From assembly GCA_016806645.1 (NCBI GenBank), contig JACSYO010000503.1, positions 2,156,501 to 2,220,500 on the forward strand: a DNA stretch of 64,000 nucleotides, written 5' to 3'. Made by a program: the position numbers and the translations under genes. Shown piece by piece: positions 46,979 through 59,340 of this stretch. The notes under the pieces were generated by a model. It was not told the DNA's origin. It did no database searches and saw only the letters and a list, made by a program, of their open reading frames with translations. The DNA comes from Ophiodon elongatus (lineage: Eukaryota > Chordata > Actinopteri > Perciformes > Hexagrammidae). The stretch's first letter is position 1. Each line of letters starts with the position of its first letter.

Positions 46979-49900
46979 CGTATGGTAATATGTTCAGTAT
47001 GAGATGAATATGCCAAGATACAGTAGGCCGGCAAAATAAAAAGTGCGGATAAGTGGCGAGGGAATATACACTGAATTCACAGCTGAACATGTGATATGAA
47101 TATGGTGTACACAATAGAATATACAGCATGGACGGTGGTGTGAGTAAAAATCTGTATAGTATGGACAGTAGTATAGGTATGTATTGTTATACGAGTGCAT
47201 TTACAATACAGGTAAGTGCATCTCCAGTAGTGTGGCAGTAGAAACGTATCGCTGTGATTGATGCAGAGTTCAGCGAGGTGACAGCTGAGTGGGAAGAAGC
47301 TGTTCCTGAGCCCGCTGGTTCGGGAACACAGAGTCCTGTTGCGCCTCCCGCAGGGGTGAAGGGCAAACGTCCCCGGCGATGCCGCTCGTCCTCCGCAGAC
47401 ACCGCTGGCGCTGCACAGCCTACGGGCCGAGCCGGAGCGGTTGCCAGTCCATTCTGTAACGCGGTCGGGGAGAGCGCTCTCGTCTGGTGCGATCTGAAGA
47501 GACAGATGGACTCTCCTCCGTCTCAGAAAACACATTTTACATATAATCATTTTAGGTGTTTTACAATACTTTCTGACTTCCTCACCCTGTTTCTGTCAAA
47601 CAGCCTTCGAACCCATTTATAAGTAGCTGTGCATTTATTAGGTACTATTTTCAGCTGTGGATTAATACACACATGATGCTCAAGTGAGGTCGCTAGCTAA
47701 CTAGCCAGCTGCTAAATGAGTAAACATTTAACAGCTTAATGCTTCATCCACACAGCCGAAGGCTAGCAGAAGGCTAAACCATTAGCAACATTTCCTCTCC
47801 ATCCCTCTAATAGCTTAGCAGAAGGCTACGCTAAACTACTAGCAAACACTTTCTCTCATCATGGCTTCACCGATATTGTAACTCGCTAGAGCCTCTCATC
47901 ACGGCCTTTCATCTCAAACGTATGCAATGTTGATTCTGTGAAATGGCCTCATTCACCCCGTTGAGCTGAGATAACGTAATTGACAGTTTTGTGTGCGTTA
48001 CAGGAGAAGGAGCACCCTCGTATACTCATCCCGGAGTTGTGCCGACTCTTCTACCAGCTGGGATGGGTGACCGGGACGGGCGGAGGCATCAGTCTGAGAC
48101 GAGGGTTTGTCGCCATCATTTTCTAAAAAATATTGCGAAAGATCAGAAAACGCCCTCATTTAAATTCAAAAGAATTTTTCTGTTTGCATATCTTTGACAA
48201 TCTTGCCCAAAAAAAAAAAATCTGATCTTTTTTGAAAAGTGCTGCCAGGCTGATGTGAAGTTAGTACCATCAGTTTTGACAGTGTGTGCAGATCTAGAGT
48301 GAAGACAGAGAAGGCCACAGTTCTACCATAAAGAAACAGAATTCAAACTGAAGGCTCTGACAGGCTATTACAAACATCTTTGAACTCTGTTGTTTTTGGA
48401 TGGCAGCTACAAAGGAAGCGCTGCCCATCAGCAAATCCCTGTTTTGAAATGGGGAATGGCAGACATTTATTTAAGCCAACAGGGGAACTTGACGAAACCT
48501 CGGAGGAAACCAAACTAGATTCACTGACTGCCACTCCGTGTGTGCTGGTGTTTAGCTCGGAAAGAAAAGCGTTGCAACTCCTAAAGGATCGACAGGAGAA
48601 TTTCCTTTCATTGTTAAACGATTATACCTTTTAGATTTCGATAGATAATAAGCAGTTCTGCGCTCCGAGTATCATACCTTACCTTTTTTTTATAAAGTAA
48701 AATATAACAAAAAAACAGGAGACAGTTGAAGTTCCAATTTGTGGCTCTGACATCATCTCTGTATCATATTAAATTAGATCTATTCAGATTTATCCATTAT
48801 GTGGCCGTGTGTACACCGTTTATAAATCGGTGCTTTAATTGTTCAGCTTAGGAGCCTAAAAGCCTCTAACATGCATTCACTTACTCTGGATAAAAGAAAA
48901 TGGATAAATGGAAATGCGTTATGCAATCCAAACAAGCAGTAGTGTCATTTTACAGAACTGTGTATTTTTATTTACTGCGAGTGCTGGTCTCGCAGAATTT
49001 CAGGTTTGAAGTTTCTTCTTTTTTTCCACAGTTGCTCTGGGTTTGACTCAGAAAAGACTCGGAGCCTAAGGCGGCCTCGGCCAAACCTTGCACAACAAAA
49101 ATCAATAGGATACTCCTTTATTTGCTGTGTTTGTTGCTCAGTAAAGAAGAGCACAATAGCTTTTTTTCCTCTACATTCTATGGGGAATTGTCAAGGCTCT
49201 CACCATTTAAGCAAAAATATGATCATGAAAGACTTGGTGGGGATGAAATGACGCAGTGTGTTTAACACAGAGACAAACAAAAGTTAAGAAATCGATTGCT
49301 TTTCAGGCTTTGTTTTTTAAATTTTTATTTATTTTGTCCTTGGGTTTCTTTGGACCAGACTATAGAATGAAGCTCCAGTTTGAAAAGCATTCCAAGTAAC
49401 TAGAACAACGGGGACTGAGATAAATAATTTGAGTTAAAACCTGAAGAAACAACAACAAATGGGTTCATTATGTGTCGCAGTAGTCGTTGAGTTTCAGTTC
49501 CTTTATGTATCGCTCGTCTTGAAGGAAAAGACACAACAACCTGAGAAGAGTATTGTTATTTGTATGCCGCGCAAGACCACGATGCTCCATTATGTTATGA
49601 CAAACTACCGCCACTTCAAGAACGACTTCATTGTCCTCGTCCTTCCTCCCCTCGATATATAAATGCATACCGTGTTGTTTGTTGTGTGACTCACAGAGAG
49701 CATATCTACATTGCACCATCGGGCGTCCAGAAAGAGAGAATACAGGTGAGCGGGTTCTCACCGCAGTGCGGAAATAATGCTCCGCTCAGTACAAATGATC
49801 CGATCGAGCAGCATCGGACTGGTGTGTTTGACACCTTTTTGTATTCGTTGTGTTACTCAGCCGGACGACATGTTTGTGTGCGACGTGGAAGAGAGGGACA

Positions 49901-52900
49901 TCAGCTGTCCACCTGCCTGGAAGAACTTAAGGAGGAGCCAGTGCACGCCGCTTTTCATGAACGCCTATACGATGAGAGGTGAGTCATACGCCGTGCCGCC
50001 CATAATCACCACGGCCTGCACTCAGTCGCTGAGAGAATCAGTAACCTGCATACCACGAATTGTCCTCTCAATTAGCTCAATGGTATAATTGTTGTTTTCT
50101 GTGTCAAGAGTTCAGTCCATCGTTTACCACAGCACAAAGAAATGGATGGAACAGAGAGATGTTTTTGGATTAAGTATGAATGTTTCTAATTTGAGAGGCT
50201 GAATGGAATCGGAAAAATAAAATGCCCGTTACTGAATGTTTGGGTTATCTTTTAAGGTGGCGCACCGTTTTATCATTGGAAAGTATGTATGCCACGGAAA
50301 TAAAATAGTGAAGTCAATAACAGACTCAAAATATTTTTCCTCCTGGTCTTCAACCGTACGTTATGCACATTTTCTTCTCTAAAGATGTGCTTCCTGACAT
50401 TCTTTTCAGAGGATACGTTTCAATTATTTACTGAGATGAAGGTCTTTAATGTCGAAGTCTGTGGTTTGTAGAAAGATTGCTTTTTGACCAAATTCTGAAA
50501 GAAATATCTTGTTTTTTTATAAAGAAGCAGTCCAGGGTTCCAGTCATAAGATGCAGTTGTTTACCAAATGCATTGTAATTAAATGTCAATTTTATTTTAA
50601 TGAAATACTTTTATGATTTTTGTATATATATAAAAAAATAAAAAAACATCCCCTTTATTCTGGAATGGCACAAAGTGAAAGTTTATTCAGTTTGCGTCTG
50701 TCACAGATCATAAAGCCTCCAAAACTAGAAGCCATTACGAACGCAATGTAAATTATACCAAAATTTATTTCAAAGCTTAGTGCACCTTGATGTTTCACCA
50801 TCTGTGGGTGGTTGCATGCTTTGTCTTGTCTTGTTGCAATTATCATTTTGAGAAAGAGGTACAATACCAGTACACACCACTCAAAAATCAAAATCTGCCT
50901 TTCCTTTGCTAAAATACAGGGGCACAAGCAGTCATACACACCCACTCCAAGGCTGCTGTCATGGCAACACTGCTGTATCCTGGCAAAGAGTTCAGGATAA
51001 CACACCAGGAGATGATCAAGGGGATTCGTAAAGGCACCTCAGGCACCAACTATCGGTATGTAATCAAGATGCGAGGATTAATGAAGTCCAGAGAGGTTCC
51101 GAGCATTTTCATCACCGGAGTGGACGCTTGTAAATCAATCTCAGCCCTCTGCAGACTTGTCATGAGAGAGCGAGAGAGAGCGAGAGAGAGAGAGAGAGAC
51201 CCCACTTGAGCTCATTTTCAGGTTCCTAGGACTGGAATTGTGAAAATTTTCCAATTTAAAAATAAATAAATAAATATAAAGTGTCACCCGCTGATTTCGA
51301 TTTTCTATCTACGATTTATTATTGACAGCAAGGTTCCAGATTAACTTTTTTTACAACTTTCCCGGAAATGATTTTAACCGCAAAATATTTGAAATGTTTT
51401 CCTTTTATTCTGTTATTGTAGTCTCCGGTGGTTATTTGCATACAAACACACAATTAAAATGCTTAGGAAAAAATCATCAGCTTGTATTTTTTTATTTTTT
51501 TATTTCTTTCTAAAAACGACTTTTTCCAAGACTACATATGAACAAATGGTAAATGGACCTGTACTTGTAGAGCGCTTTTCCAGTCTTCCGACCACTCATG
51601 CACATCATGATAGCGGTATGTATATTTACCTTCGCGTGATCCTAATCTTTACTGAACAGAGTTTGAACACATCATAATGCAACCTACATCAGCTGTTGGG
51701 TCCGCTGCATGTGGCTGTGCGTAAATGAGCGTGTCCTCCGCCGTGTGTCCTATAGTGACTTCCTGCTGATGTCACTTTCAACGGCTCTTTCTTGGCCTTG
51801 ATCTCTTTGTAGAGAAATGTGCCCCGTCTTGCCTAACTTTCCACAATAAGCCTGATGCAAATCACAGGCTGAAACATGAGTCGCCACCACAAAGTTGTTT
51901 TTCCTGCACATCACAGGCCTTGTTGCTGTAATCTTTCATTTTTTTCCCTTCTTCCCCATACTTGGCTGGAGCAACATATTCACAAACCAACGATTTGAGT
52001 GAGCGCTCGCTCTCATGCAGGCAGCTAAAAAAAAAAAAACAGGTGGAATATGTTATCAGAGGTTTAGATTCTTCTTCTGTGGTCTGAGCTCAGAAGGAGG
52101 CCGACATGAGCCTTTAGTTGTTGTTTTGAATAATCGTTCAGTTTATGAAATGGTGAAAGAAGGGTGTGAGGTGACGACTTCAACTTGCATGTTTTGATCA
52201 ACCGACCGTCCAAAACATATACAATAGAGAAAAAAATGCAGATCTTCACATTTCGGAGGCTGGAATCAGGAAATGTTTGTTGTTTTTGCTCGATAAACTC
52301 CTGACCCAGTTTAGGTCGCTGTGCTTGATTCTAGGGCTGGGCGGTATGGCCAAAAATTCATATCACGGTATTTTGTAAGATTCTGGCGGTTTCACGGTAT
52401 ATCACGGTATTTATTTTTCGAGTAAACACATTCATTCCTTGACACCGAAAATAACCGCCGGCCAAGCTGTTCACCGCTGGCGTGGCTCTTCCGTTCTGTC
52501 TCTTCCTGGTTTTTTCACCTACATTCCCCTGGGTCCTAAGTCCCTCCAGGTTCAGCTTATTAATTGTTGTTATAAAGTTATAACCATGACTCCATCTCAA
52601 TACCCGTAAGACAAGTAGCTCCGACCGCTGCGCCCTCAGCGGTGAACGATATATTTTGCTGCCTGCTGAAGAGCGACAACAGTTGTTACGGCTATGCACC
52701 GGTATGACGGTATATGAAAAACTCATACCATATGGAAATTTGAAACCGGTATACCGCACAGCCCTACTTGGTATACCGGTTCAACCTGAGCAAGGTATGT
52801 CCAGAAGTCTCCTACTTGATTCTCTGTGTCCATCGTCTGAGAGGTCGTACGGTAGTCGAGCTTCGACCACGGGGCGTGCGGCGCCTCTTTCTGACCCTGC

Positions 52901-53302
52901 GTGTGCACACAGATACGACGACAGCCTGGTCGTGCCCATCGTAGAAAACACGCCGGAGGAGAGAGACCTGAAGGACCGGATGGCCCGGGCTATGGAGGAA
53001 TACCCGGATTCGTGTGCCGTCCTCGTCCGCCGCCACGGCGTCTACGTCTGGGGGGAGTCGTGGGAGAAAGCCAAGACCATGTGAGCATTTACCTCCCGTC
53101 GCCATCGACCTCTTTCACCTTTCTTTTGACTTAGAATATGTGGGCATATTTGTTTTGAGGGCATGTGTTACCAAAGAAAATTGTATTTCTTTCGCCGCTT
53201 TCCCGTAGGTGTGAATGCTACGACTACCTGTTTGACATCGCCGTGCAGATGAAGCGGTGTGGACTGGACCCTTCAGCCCGCCCAACAGAAGAAAAGGAAT
53301 AG
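46535..53302 (+). CDS. apip: APIP, methylthioribulose-1-phosphate dehydratase, seven coding exons
   Basis: Exons: 46535-46600, 48004-48104, 49697-49745, 49861-49978, 50920-51055, 52913-53080, 53209-53302 (TAG). Phases agree and the product is 243 residues, against about 242 in human. APIP dehydrates 5-methylthioribulose-1-phosphate to the diketone in the cytosolic methionine salvage pathway and binds Apaf-1. It belongs to the class II aldolase fold. Catalytic features are all present: substrate-site Cys100 in SQCTPLFMNAYTMR, zinc ligands His118 and His120 in VIHTHSKAAVMATL, Glu142 in THQEMIKG and His198 in VRRHGVYVWGE. WVTGTGGGIS and YIAPSGVQKERIQ are family signatures. The Met at 46535 begins MSSLCGPSNSC, a divergent N-terminus as in other vertebrates. 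The common APIP motif DEIYIAPSG reads EHIYIAPSG. Introns hold transposon debris. Confidence 0.95.
46735..47510. mobile_element. High-copy teleost retroelement-like repeat in an APIP intron
   Basis: It begins TTAGATTCAACTTTATTGTC and continues with ACCAGAAGTGCAAAAAGCAG and GAAGAAGCTGTTCCTGAG(C) CCGCTGGTTCGGG. These words belong to an abundant fish repeat I recognise. A (TA)n at 46932-46974 lies inside it. Open frames across 47077-47622 on either strand are repeat-derived. Confidence 0.6.
51155..51199. repeat. (GA)n microsatellite
   Basis: GA-rich run with GCGA interruptions, about 100 bp after APIP exon 5. Confidence 0.9.
51545..51610 (+). repeat. Teleost interspersed repeat fragment (TCTTCCGACCACTC family)
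   Basis: AAATGGTAAATGGACCTGTA and AGAGCGCTTTTCCAGTCTTC match the start of the same family as 35640-35840. Confidence 0.6.
52324..52823. mobile_element. hAT-like MITE with 8-bp target duplication and filler
   Basis: The element opens TAGGGCTGGGCGGTATGGCC at 52332 and its other terminus reads ATACCGCACAGCCCTA at about 52750-52765, good inverted repeats. CTTGATTC flanks the insertion at 52324-52331 and 52815-52822, the 8-bp duplication expected of hAT elements. About 48 bp of extra sequence separates the right terminus from the right duplication. The element is in the APIP intron just upstream of exon 6. Confidence 0.7.
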
Positions 53303-54890
53303 TTTGACATTCACCGGTGCTTTTTTAAAGAGAGACGTGTTGCAGAAAGGTCAGTGGCGTTCGATCAGGAGAGCGCGTCTTTCACGCCGGGCCTGCTTCA
53401 AATTTGATGAAATTTAATGGTGAGGGCAGATCCAGGGTTGGAGGAGATTGAGTGCCTGTGATCCGTAAGCACCTGGAGACGCGCTGCAAAAAAATAAAAT
53501 AAAATAAAATAAAAAAAAAACCCACTGTGGGGCAACTCTTGAATGAGCAGCCGGCAAATCAAGGTCCTCGCTGGGTTCAAATGTTTTCCCATTCAAGGTC
53601 TTGTGCATCTCAGTTGAATGCAACAGTGATGAATTGCCTTTTGCTTCACTCAATAATAAATAAAAGAACGATGGAACGCAAATCGCAGAAGTTATTTATG
53701 TATTTTCTTTCTATCATTTTTACGGCAGCAGGCTGAGCAAGGTATGTCCAGAAGTCTCCTCGGTTTTTCAAAAAAAAAGTAAAAACAATGTTCCATATAA
53801 AAAAAAAAACATGTATTTCTCTTTCTTACAGAGTGATACCTAATGTTTCTTTAAGCCACAAATCATTTTTGAAGCCACATTTCTGTTTCAAACAAATATA
53901 ATTTGTTCACACTGTAAACACAAGTGACTGGTCATCTTGCCAAACACCTCAGTGGGGGTAAAAAAATAAAAAGCTATCCCTGTGTTGTGTAAAAGGCCCC
54001 TTGCTGGGTGCATGGGCGTCCTGGGCACTCCAGGAGAGGGCGTTCGCAGGGATCTCTCATCCCAACGCGGCGCGCCTCGAGTCGTCTGCATACTCATTTC
54101 TCATGAAAGCCGGAGCTGTTGTTCAGTTAACAAGCTCCCTCTGCTGCCGCCATCCCTTTGCCTCCACCACTGTACTCTCTCAAAACAGTGTGCTGTCAAA
54201 TATGCTGCAGGCTTATTTGAATCTTTCAACAAAAACAAAAAAAACCGAGGACTCTTTTGTGCTGCGCTAAAGCTGCCAAGAGTCCCCATCCTCTGATTAA
54301 TGAGGATTTCTGGTAAACCCATTTGCAAAAAAACAAATTGAACACCAGCCCATAGCATGAAAATGACGACACGCGGAGCTTCACAATGTCAGAGTCTCAC
54401 TGTCTCCCCTCTTGAACACACAAACAATAGTTCTCAGGTTTTTTAGCCTAGTTGTTCTTGAATTGATGACTTTTTTTTTGAGGAATGATCTGTAAAAAGA
54501 TGACTAATGACTGTTTTAAGACAAAAAGAAACCTGTTTCCTAAACTATTACACATCGTCAAAGTCGGGCTATGCCCCAGCACCAGAAACCAAATGTTATA
54601 ATGCATGTTATATATTCCAATATGCATGCCGTCATGCATTTATATTAATACGTAGTACCTGTCAGCTAGCAAAGTTCCGAAATAGACGTAATAGGAGCCG
54701 AATATGAAGCCAAACACGACTCTTTCCTCCAAATACCTGAAACTCTGAGCTATAATGTTCAGGTGGTCACTTTGAAAAGAGCTCAGGATCAAAGAGGTAC
54801 TAACATGTTCACTGGTGAACCAGTTTTATACCTCAATAGCAGAAACGATGGGTTTTCAGATATCAAACAAATATACTAAACGACATTTTA
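53303..54890. other. APIP 3' UTR and downstream sequence
   Basis: AATAAA words occur at about 53652-53662 and fit an APIP 3' end. A GC-richer stretch with CCCAACGCGGCGCGCCTCG at about 53985-54160 stands out and may be regulatory. No further gene was recognised. Confidence 0.45.
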
Positions 54891-55290
54891 CCAGGGTTGG
54901 AAGAAGTATCCAGTACCTTTTACTTAAGTAAAAGTACAAAAATCACAGTTTGAAACTATCACAACTAAAAGCCCTCTAAATCCTACTTAACTAAAAGTAC
55001 AGAAGTAGTATCGGCAACATGTTCTGAAAGTATCAAAGTAAAAGTACTTGTTCTGCAAAAAGAATGGCCCATTTGAGTTATGAAACATATGTTTTACTGT
55101 TGCATCAATGTGTATGTACCAGATGACTGTTGCTAAGCTATATTTCAATCGGGAGAGACTTAATTTAGTGTGAACAGTCATTTATTACACGTTGCACGAT
55201 ACGATGAAGAGTGAAGAGTCGACTGGAGGTGAAAGGAGGAGGAGGCTCGCACTGAAATGACAACTGACGGCAGCAGTTTTAAGTCTGACA
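54890..55290. mobile_element. Teleost non-autonomous DNA element (AAGTAAAAGTAC type)
   Basis: GTTGGAAGAAGTATCCAGTA, TACTTAAGTAAAAGTAC and repeated AAAGTAC words are characteristic of a very common fish MITE. The right boundary is uncertain. Confidence 0.6.
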
Positions 55291-57900
55291 CCAACGATGT
55301 GATTGGCTCAGGAGGTTGGTGCAAGAATCTGGTTGGTTTAACTTCGTGAATTTTGAGAGTATACAGGAAGTCTGTCCGACTCAACTTCTGCTATGCTTCA
55401 TATACACTTTTCTGAATATGAAATGTAATTGGTAAACTGCCAGATACACGTAGTGAAATAAAATAACATATTTCCCTTCTAAATGTAGAGGATTCGAAGT
55501 ATAACGTGGCATAAAATGGAGCAGATGTAGTATACTGTAGGTTCCCCTTGGAGTTTTTATTTAATTTTTTTCCTTTCCTACCTGTAGTACAGCTATGGAT
55601 TTTGAAATGTTTTGAAAATAAGCCGTGCAAATGTTCTAGGAGTAAGGAGATGCATTCATAAGACCTGGAGGATACGCAAAATGCCTTCTGGTGCACTGAA
55701 TGTAATCTTTTGTTTATAGAAAATTCTACGGGGCACATTGAAGGAGTAACTGCACACTTGGCTACAAAATAAATGAAATGTCCTTTGGTGCTATGCCATG
55801 CTAACGTGACACCGGTTACAGAAAATAAGCAGCGGGCCGGTAGCCAGCCGGGTCCCTGCTTCCCGTCGCTAGGAGACGACAACCGGCTGTAGGCTCGGTG
55901 TCTCATTTTAGTCTCTTTTGAGGTCCGATAAACGGAAAGCGTTAAATCCATCCACTTCAGTGCCACGTTGTTATTTTCATATAGCTACATAAATACCCGT
56001 ATTTATTGTAGAGGATTTCTTCTTATTGCTATTCTATTTTGCACTGGTTTCAGCATTACTTCTTATACACATAACAATTATTACTCTATTGTTCATATAT
56101 GTTTATATTTTTATTCTGTTTTTGTTTTGTTGTCATCGAACAATCAGCACAAGAATATATTTTTGGGATAGATAAAGTTCTATCTTATCTTTATATCTAT
56201 GTAGCCAGCTGTCATCAGCTCTATTTATATATCTATCTACCAGGGACAGTGCACATTGATCAACATTTCAGTTTCCACCTCTGGCCGACATATTTATTGA
56301 CTCTGCGTCGAGGCTTTCGTTACACGGAGGTGAGTGTGGTTTCATCTCTCGGCCACCTTTTGCATTTTTCAAAAAAAAAAAAAGATTCTGTGGGTGAAGT
56401 TACACTTTAAGTTGCTTTCTGCCGCTGCGTCTTCCAATGTAGGAACCTTCACATCATCAAAACAAATGAATGAAACATCCGAACAACCCCCAGTACTACA
56501 CTTACTTCCTTGAGGCCCTGCATGACATAAGCTACAAGAATCTGCAACCCGTCGTCATATTTGGTTTAAATTTCAACTTATTTTCTGTCTCGTTTGTTGA
56601 TGAAAATGTAAACGCCCCACCCGGGTCTGTCGCCCGGGCAGACTAGAGATCACATCACTGTTTTTGATCCTCTTCTCCTTCATCACTGCAGCCATTAGCT
56701 GTCTATTCTCTGAACACATTATCATTATCACTCGTTATGAGCGTTGCACAAAAACTGTTATTTTCTCGCGCCTTTTCAATCAATTGAGGGAGGTGTAACT
56801 GCTCAGCGGCTGTAGTGGCGCCTCTCAACCCATAAATTATGTTCAAGTTGTATTAACGTGTTTGGCACCCATGTCTCAGGAGGAAAAGGGAACACTCATT
56901 GCCGCACCATATTTTTTACAATATTGATTAAAGTGTAAATGTGTTTATGATTTTTAGCTTCAGTAAAAGCCTTGTGACAGGCCAAATGGTGATATAAATT
57001 AATATTATTGATGTTCAGACACGAGCGCGGTGCGCTTATGTGTGTCAGCCGCTCAGCTGGCAGTCACACATCCTCACAAAAAAAAACAAAAAAACTATTT
57101 AAGCTCACTAATGTATCTCAGGGTCAACATTTAAAAGATCACTTTCGCATTTTCACATTCTTATACCGCTCCTTTCTGACATTCTGTTCTTTTTTGAGGG
57201 GGGGATGAGGGGAGGGGGGTGTGGGGGAGCATTTTGCCTTCATTAGTTAGTTCGAACAAGTGTGTGTCATGAAAATATGGAAAGAGAGGAGCCAGCGTGA
57301 TAAAATGATGGATTTGAAAGCAGAACATATTTTATGATCCTTCGCCATATGGAAATCACCATGGATACATTACATTCTTATTTTGGTTCTTGAATATCGT
57401 AAACTGTCAAGCACATTGTTTTTCATGTGAGTGGGTTCAGTATAGTATACTTTAGGCACCTGAATAAATTACATATATACATAATTATTTTTAACAATAA
57501 AACACTATGGAAGCACTTGAACATGGTAACCCTTTTTTCCGGTGATCAACGGGCAGCCCATTGACAACAAAGCATTATGGATTTTTTTTCTTCTGTAAGC
57601 CTGCTCCTCACATGGGGGAGCGAGTGGGCAGCAACCACATTTGTGTAATTGACCAACACTCATGTCAATCAGGCCTACAAGCATACCTCCCTTTATGCTT
57701 TCAGTCAAACTATATTAAAAAAAAAAAAAAAAAAATGTTCTGCACCAGAACATTTGCATTTCAATGGAGAATTGATGAGCTAGTCTTCCCAGTCACTTCC
57801 TTACGCTCCAGCTATCTTCACGCCGACGTCTACTTGCTGGCAACCACGAATGAGTGTTGTGTGGAGCCAGCTCACCGGCAGTAACCGCTTTCACACCGTG
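55291..57900. other. Gene-free interval
   Basis: No gene was recognised. A 191-codon open frame on the minus strand (55391-55966) shows no domain, splice context or signal that I recognise. The remainder is AT-rich with homopolymer A tracts (56370, 57720). Confidence 0.45.
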
Positions 57901-57915
57901 TTCATACTGTTCCAT

Positions 57916-58320
57916 TTTAAAGGGGACGTACCGTGCTCACTCTCTCAGGTTCATGCTTGCATTTTTGGGAGTTTCTACTAGAACACGTTTACATGCTTCA
58001 ATGTTCATAAAACCGCTTCATTTTTCCTCACACAGTCCGTCTGAATATACCTGTGCGTTTCTGTCTGAAACGCTCTGTTTTAGTGGCCCCCATCCCCCCA
58101 AAAAAAAGCCCAGTCTGCTCCCTTTGTATTGCAAATGTAGTTCTCAAAGCGGAGGGTGGTGTAATGAGCCTGCGCGTGACATAAGGGGAGCTAAATCTGA
58201 ATGGCTTTTTTTTTTGGATCACATGTTTTCTGATCTTTGTCCACATACGTTTGGGTGTCTGAGTGCCTATGGAAACGCTGGAGAAAAAAAAAGGTAATTT
58301 CATGATATGTCCCCTTTAAA
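57916..58320. mobile_element. Teleost MITE with TTTAAAGGGGAC termini
   Basis: The ends are TTTTAAAGGGGACGTACC at the left and ATGATATGTCCCCTTTAAAA at the right, in inverted orientation. Internal words such as GGGAGTTTCTACTAGAACAC and CCGTCTGAATATACCTGTG match a very abundant fish element. A TTAA word sits at each end, which could point to a piggyBac-like origin. Confidence 0.7.
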
Positions 58321-58497
58321 AACATTCATCACCATAACCCCAGTTGTATAGGAGCTGTAGCAATATTGAGTTATAATCATCGCAAAGACCCCAAAGAAAA
58401 CCACGAGCAATCAGTTTTTAAACCCAATACGTCTTCGCTAAATGTGACTATTTTGGTGGTGTTGAAGAAACATTGATTGTCATTCAGTAATCACCAA

Positions 58498-58502
<5 letters not shown>

Positions 58503-58588
<86 letters not shown>
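58503..58588. repeat. (CA)n microsatellite
   Basis: About 86 bp of uninterrupted CA dinucleotides. Confidence 0.97.
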
Positions 58589-58589
<1 letters not shown>

Positions 58590-59340
58590 CATGCACTTAT
58601 GAGTCACTGATTGTACTAATTAAATGACACGCTCAAAGAAGGGTAATTCCTTTCTGTGAGCCACCAGGTTAGAAAACTAAACTAAATGAGGACTTTAGGC
58701 GGAGAGCTGCTGCTGGTTCAGGTTGGCACCGAGGCTTTGGTCTCTCCATCAGGTTTAATTTACTGAGCTGCATGCCACAGAATCGAACAGATAGCTGGCT
58801 AAATAAGCTTAGTAAACCAAATAAATCAAGCTAAGTGGCTGTAGCTGATGTGACTCGTACCTGAACGAAGGAAAGGGTTTGTGCCACAGTCTGCGCTGCC
58901 ACAGGTTTCTAGCTACAGTTTAACAAAAACGAATGGTCTACTTTTGCTTATGTCCTCTGCAGGCAGTAATGGTTTGATGTCTGCCAAATTCCAATGTGAA
59001 TCGACCTCCTCAGCAAACTTATCAGACCAGCAGCAGCACTTTGCTTTGGGCCCTCTTCTTCCCTTAATCCTTTCACCCGGGCCTCACTTTGTTTTCTTGC
59101 CTGCTCTGACTTTGCTGATAGAGATGTAAAGAACATCAATCCCCTTCCCTAGAAAACCTCTGTTTGTACCACAAAATGCAATTACTTCTGTCCAAACTGT
59201 AGATATGCAAGTCAGCGGTCAAAAATAAGTGCCTAGTGTGGCTTTTTTTTTTTTTTTTTTTTTACATATCACATATTACTTCCTAAGAAATACTTTAAAG
59301 AGTGTATTTACATCTTGAAGGTTTATGTTCATATATATAA
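58589..59340. other. Gene-free interval
   Basis: No gene or repeat was recognised except a T-run at 59244-59263. Confidence 0.45.

Noticed and set aside
47077..47622. Open frames of 122 and 157 codons in an APIP intron
   Set aside because: The sequence matches a recognised dispersed teleost repeat, and APIP exons on both sides join without it.
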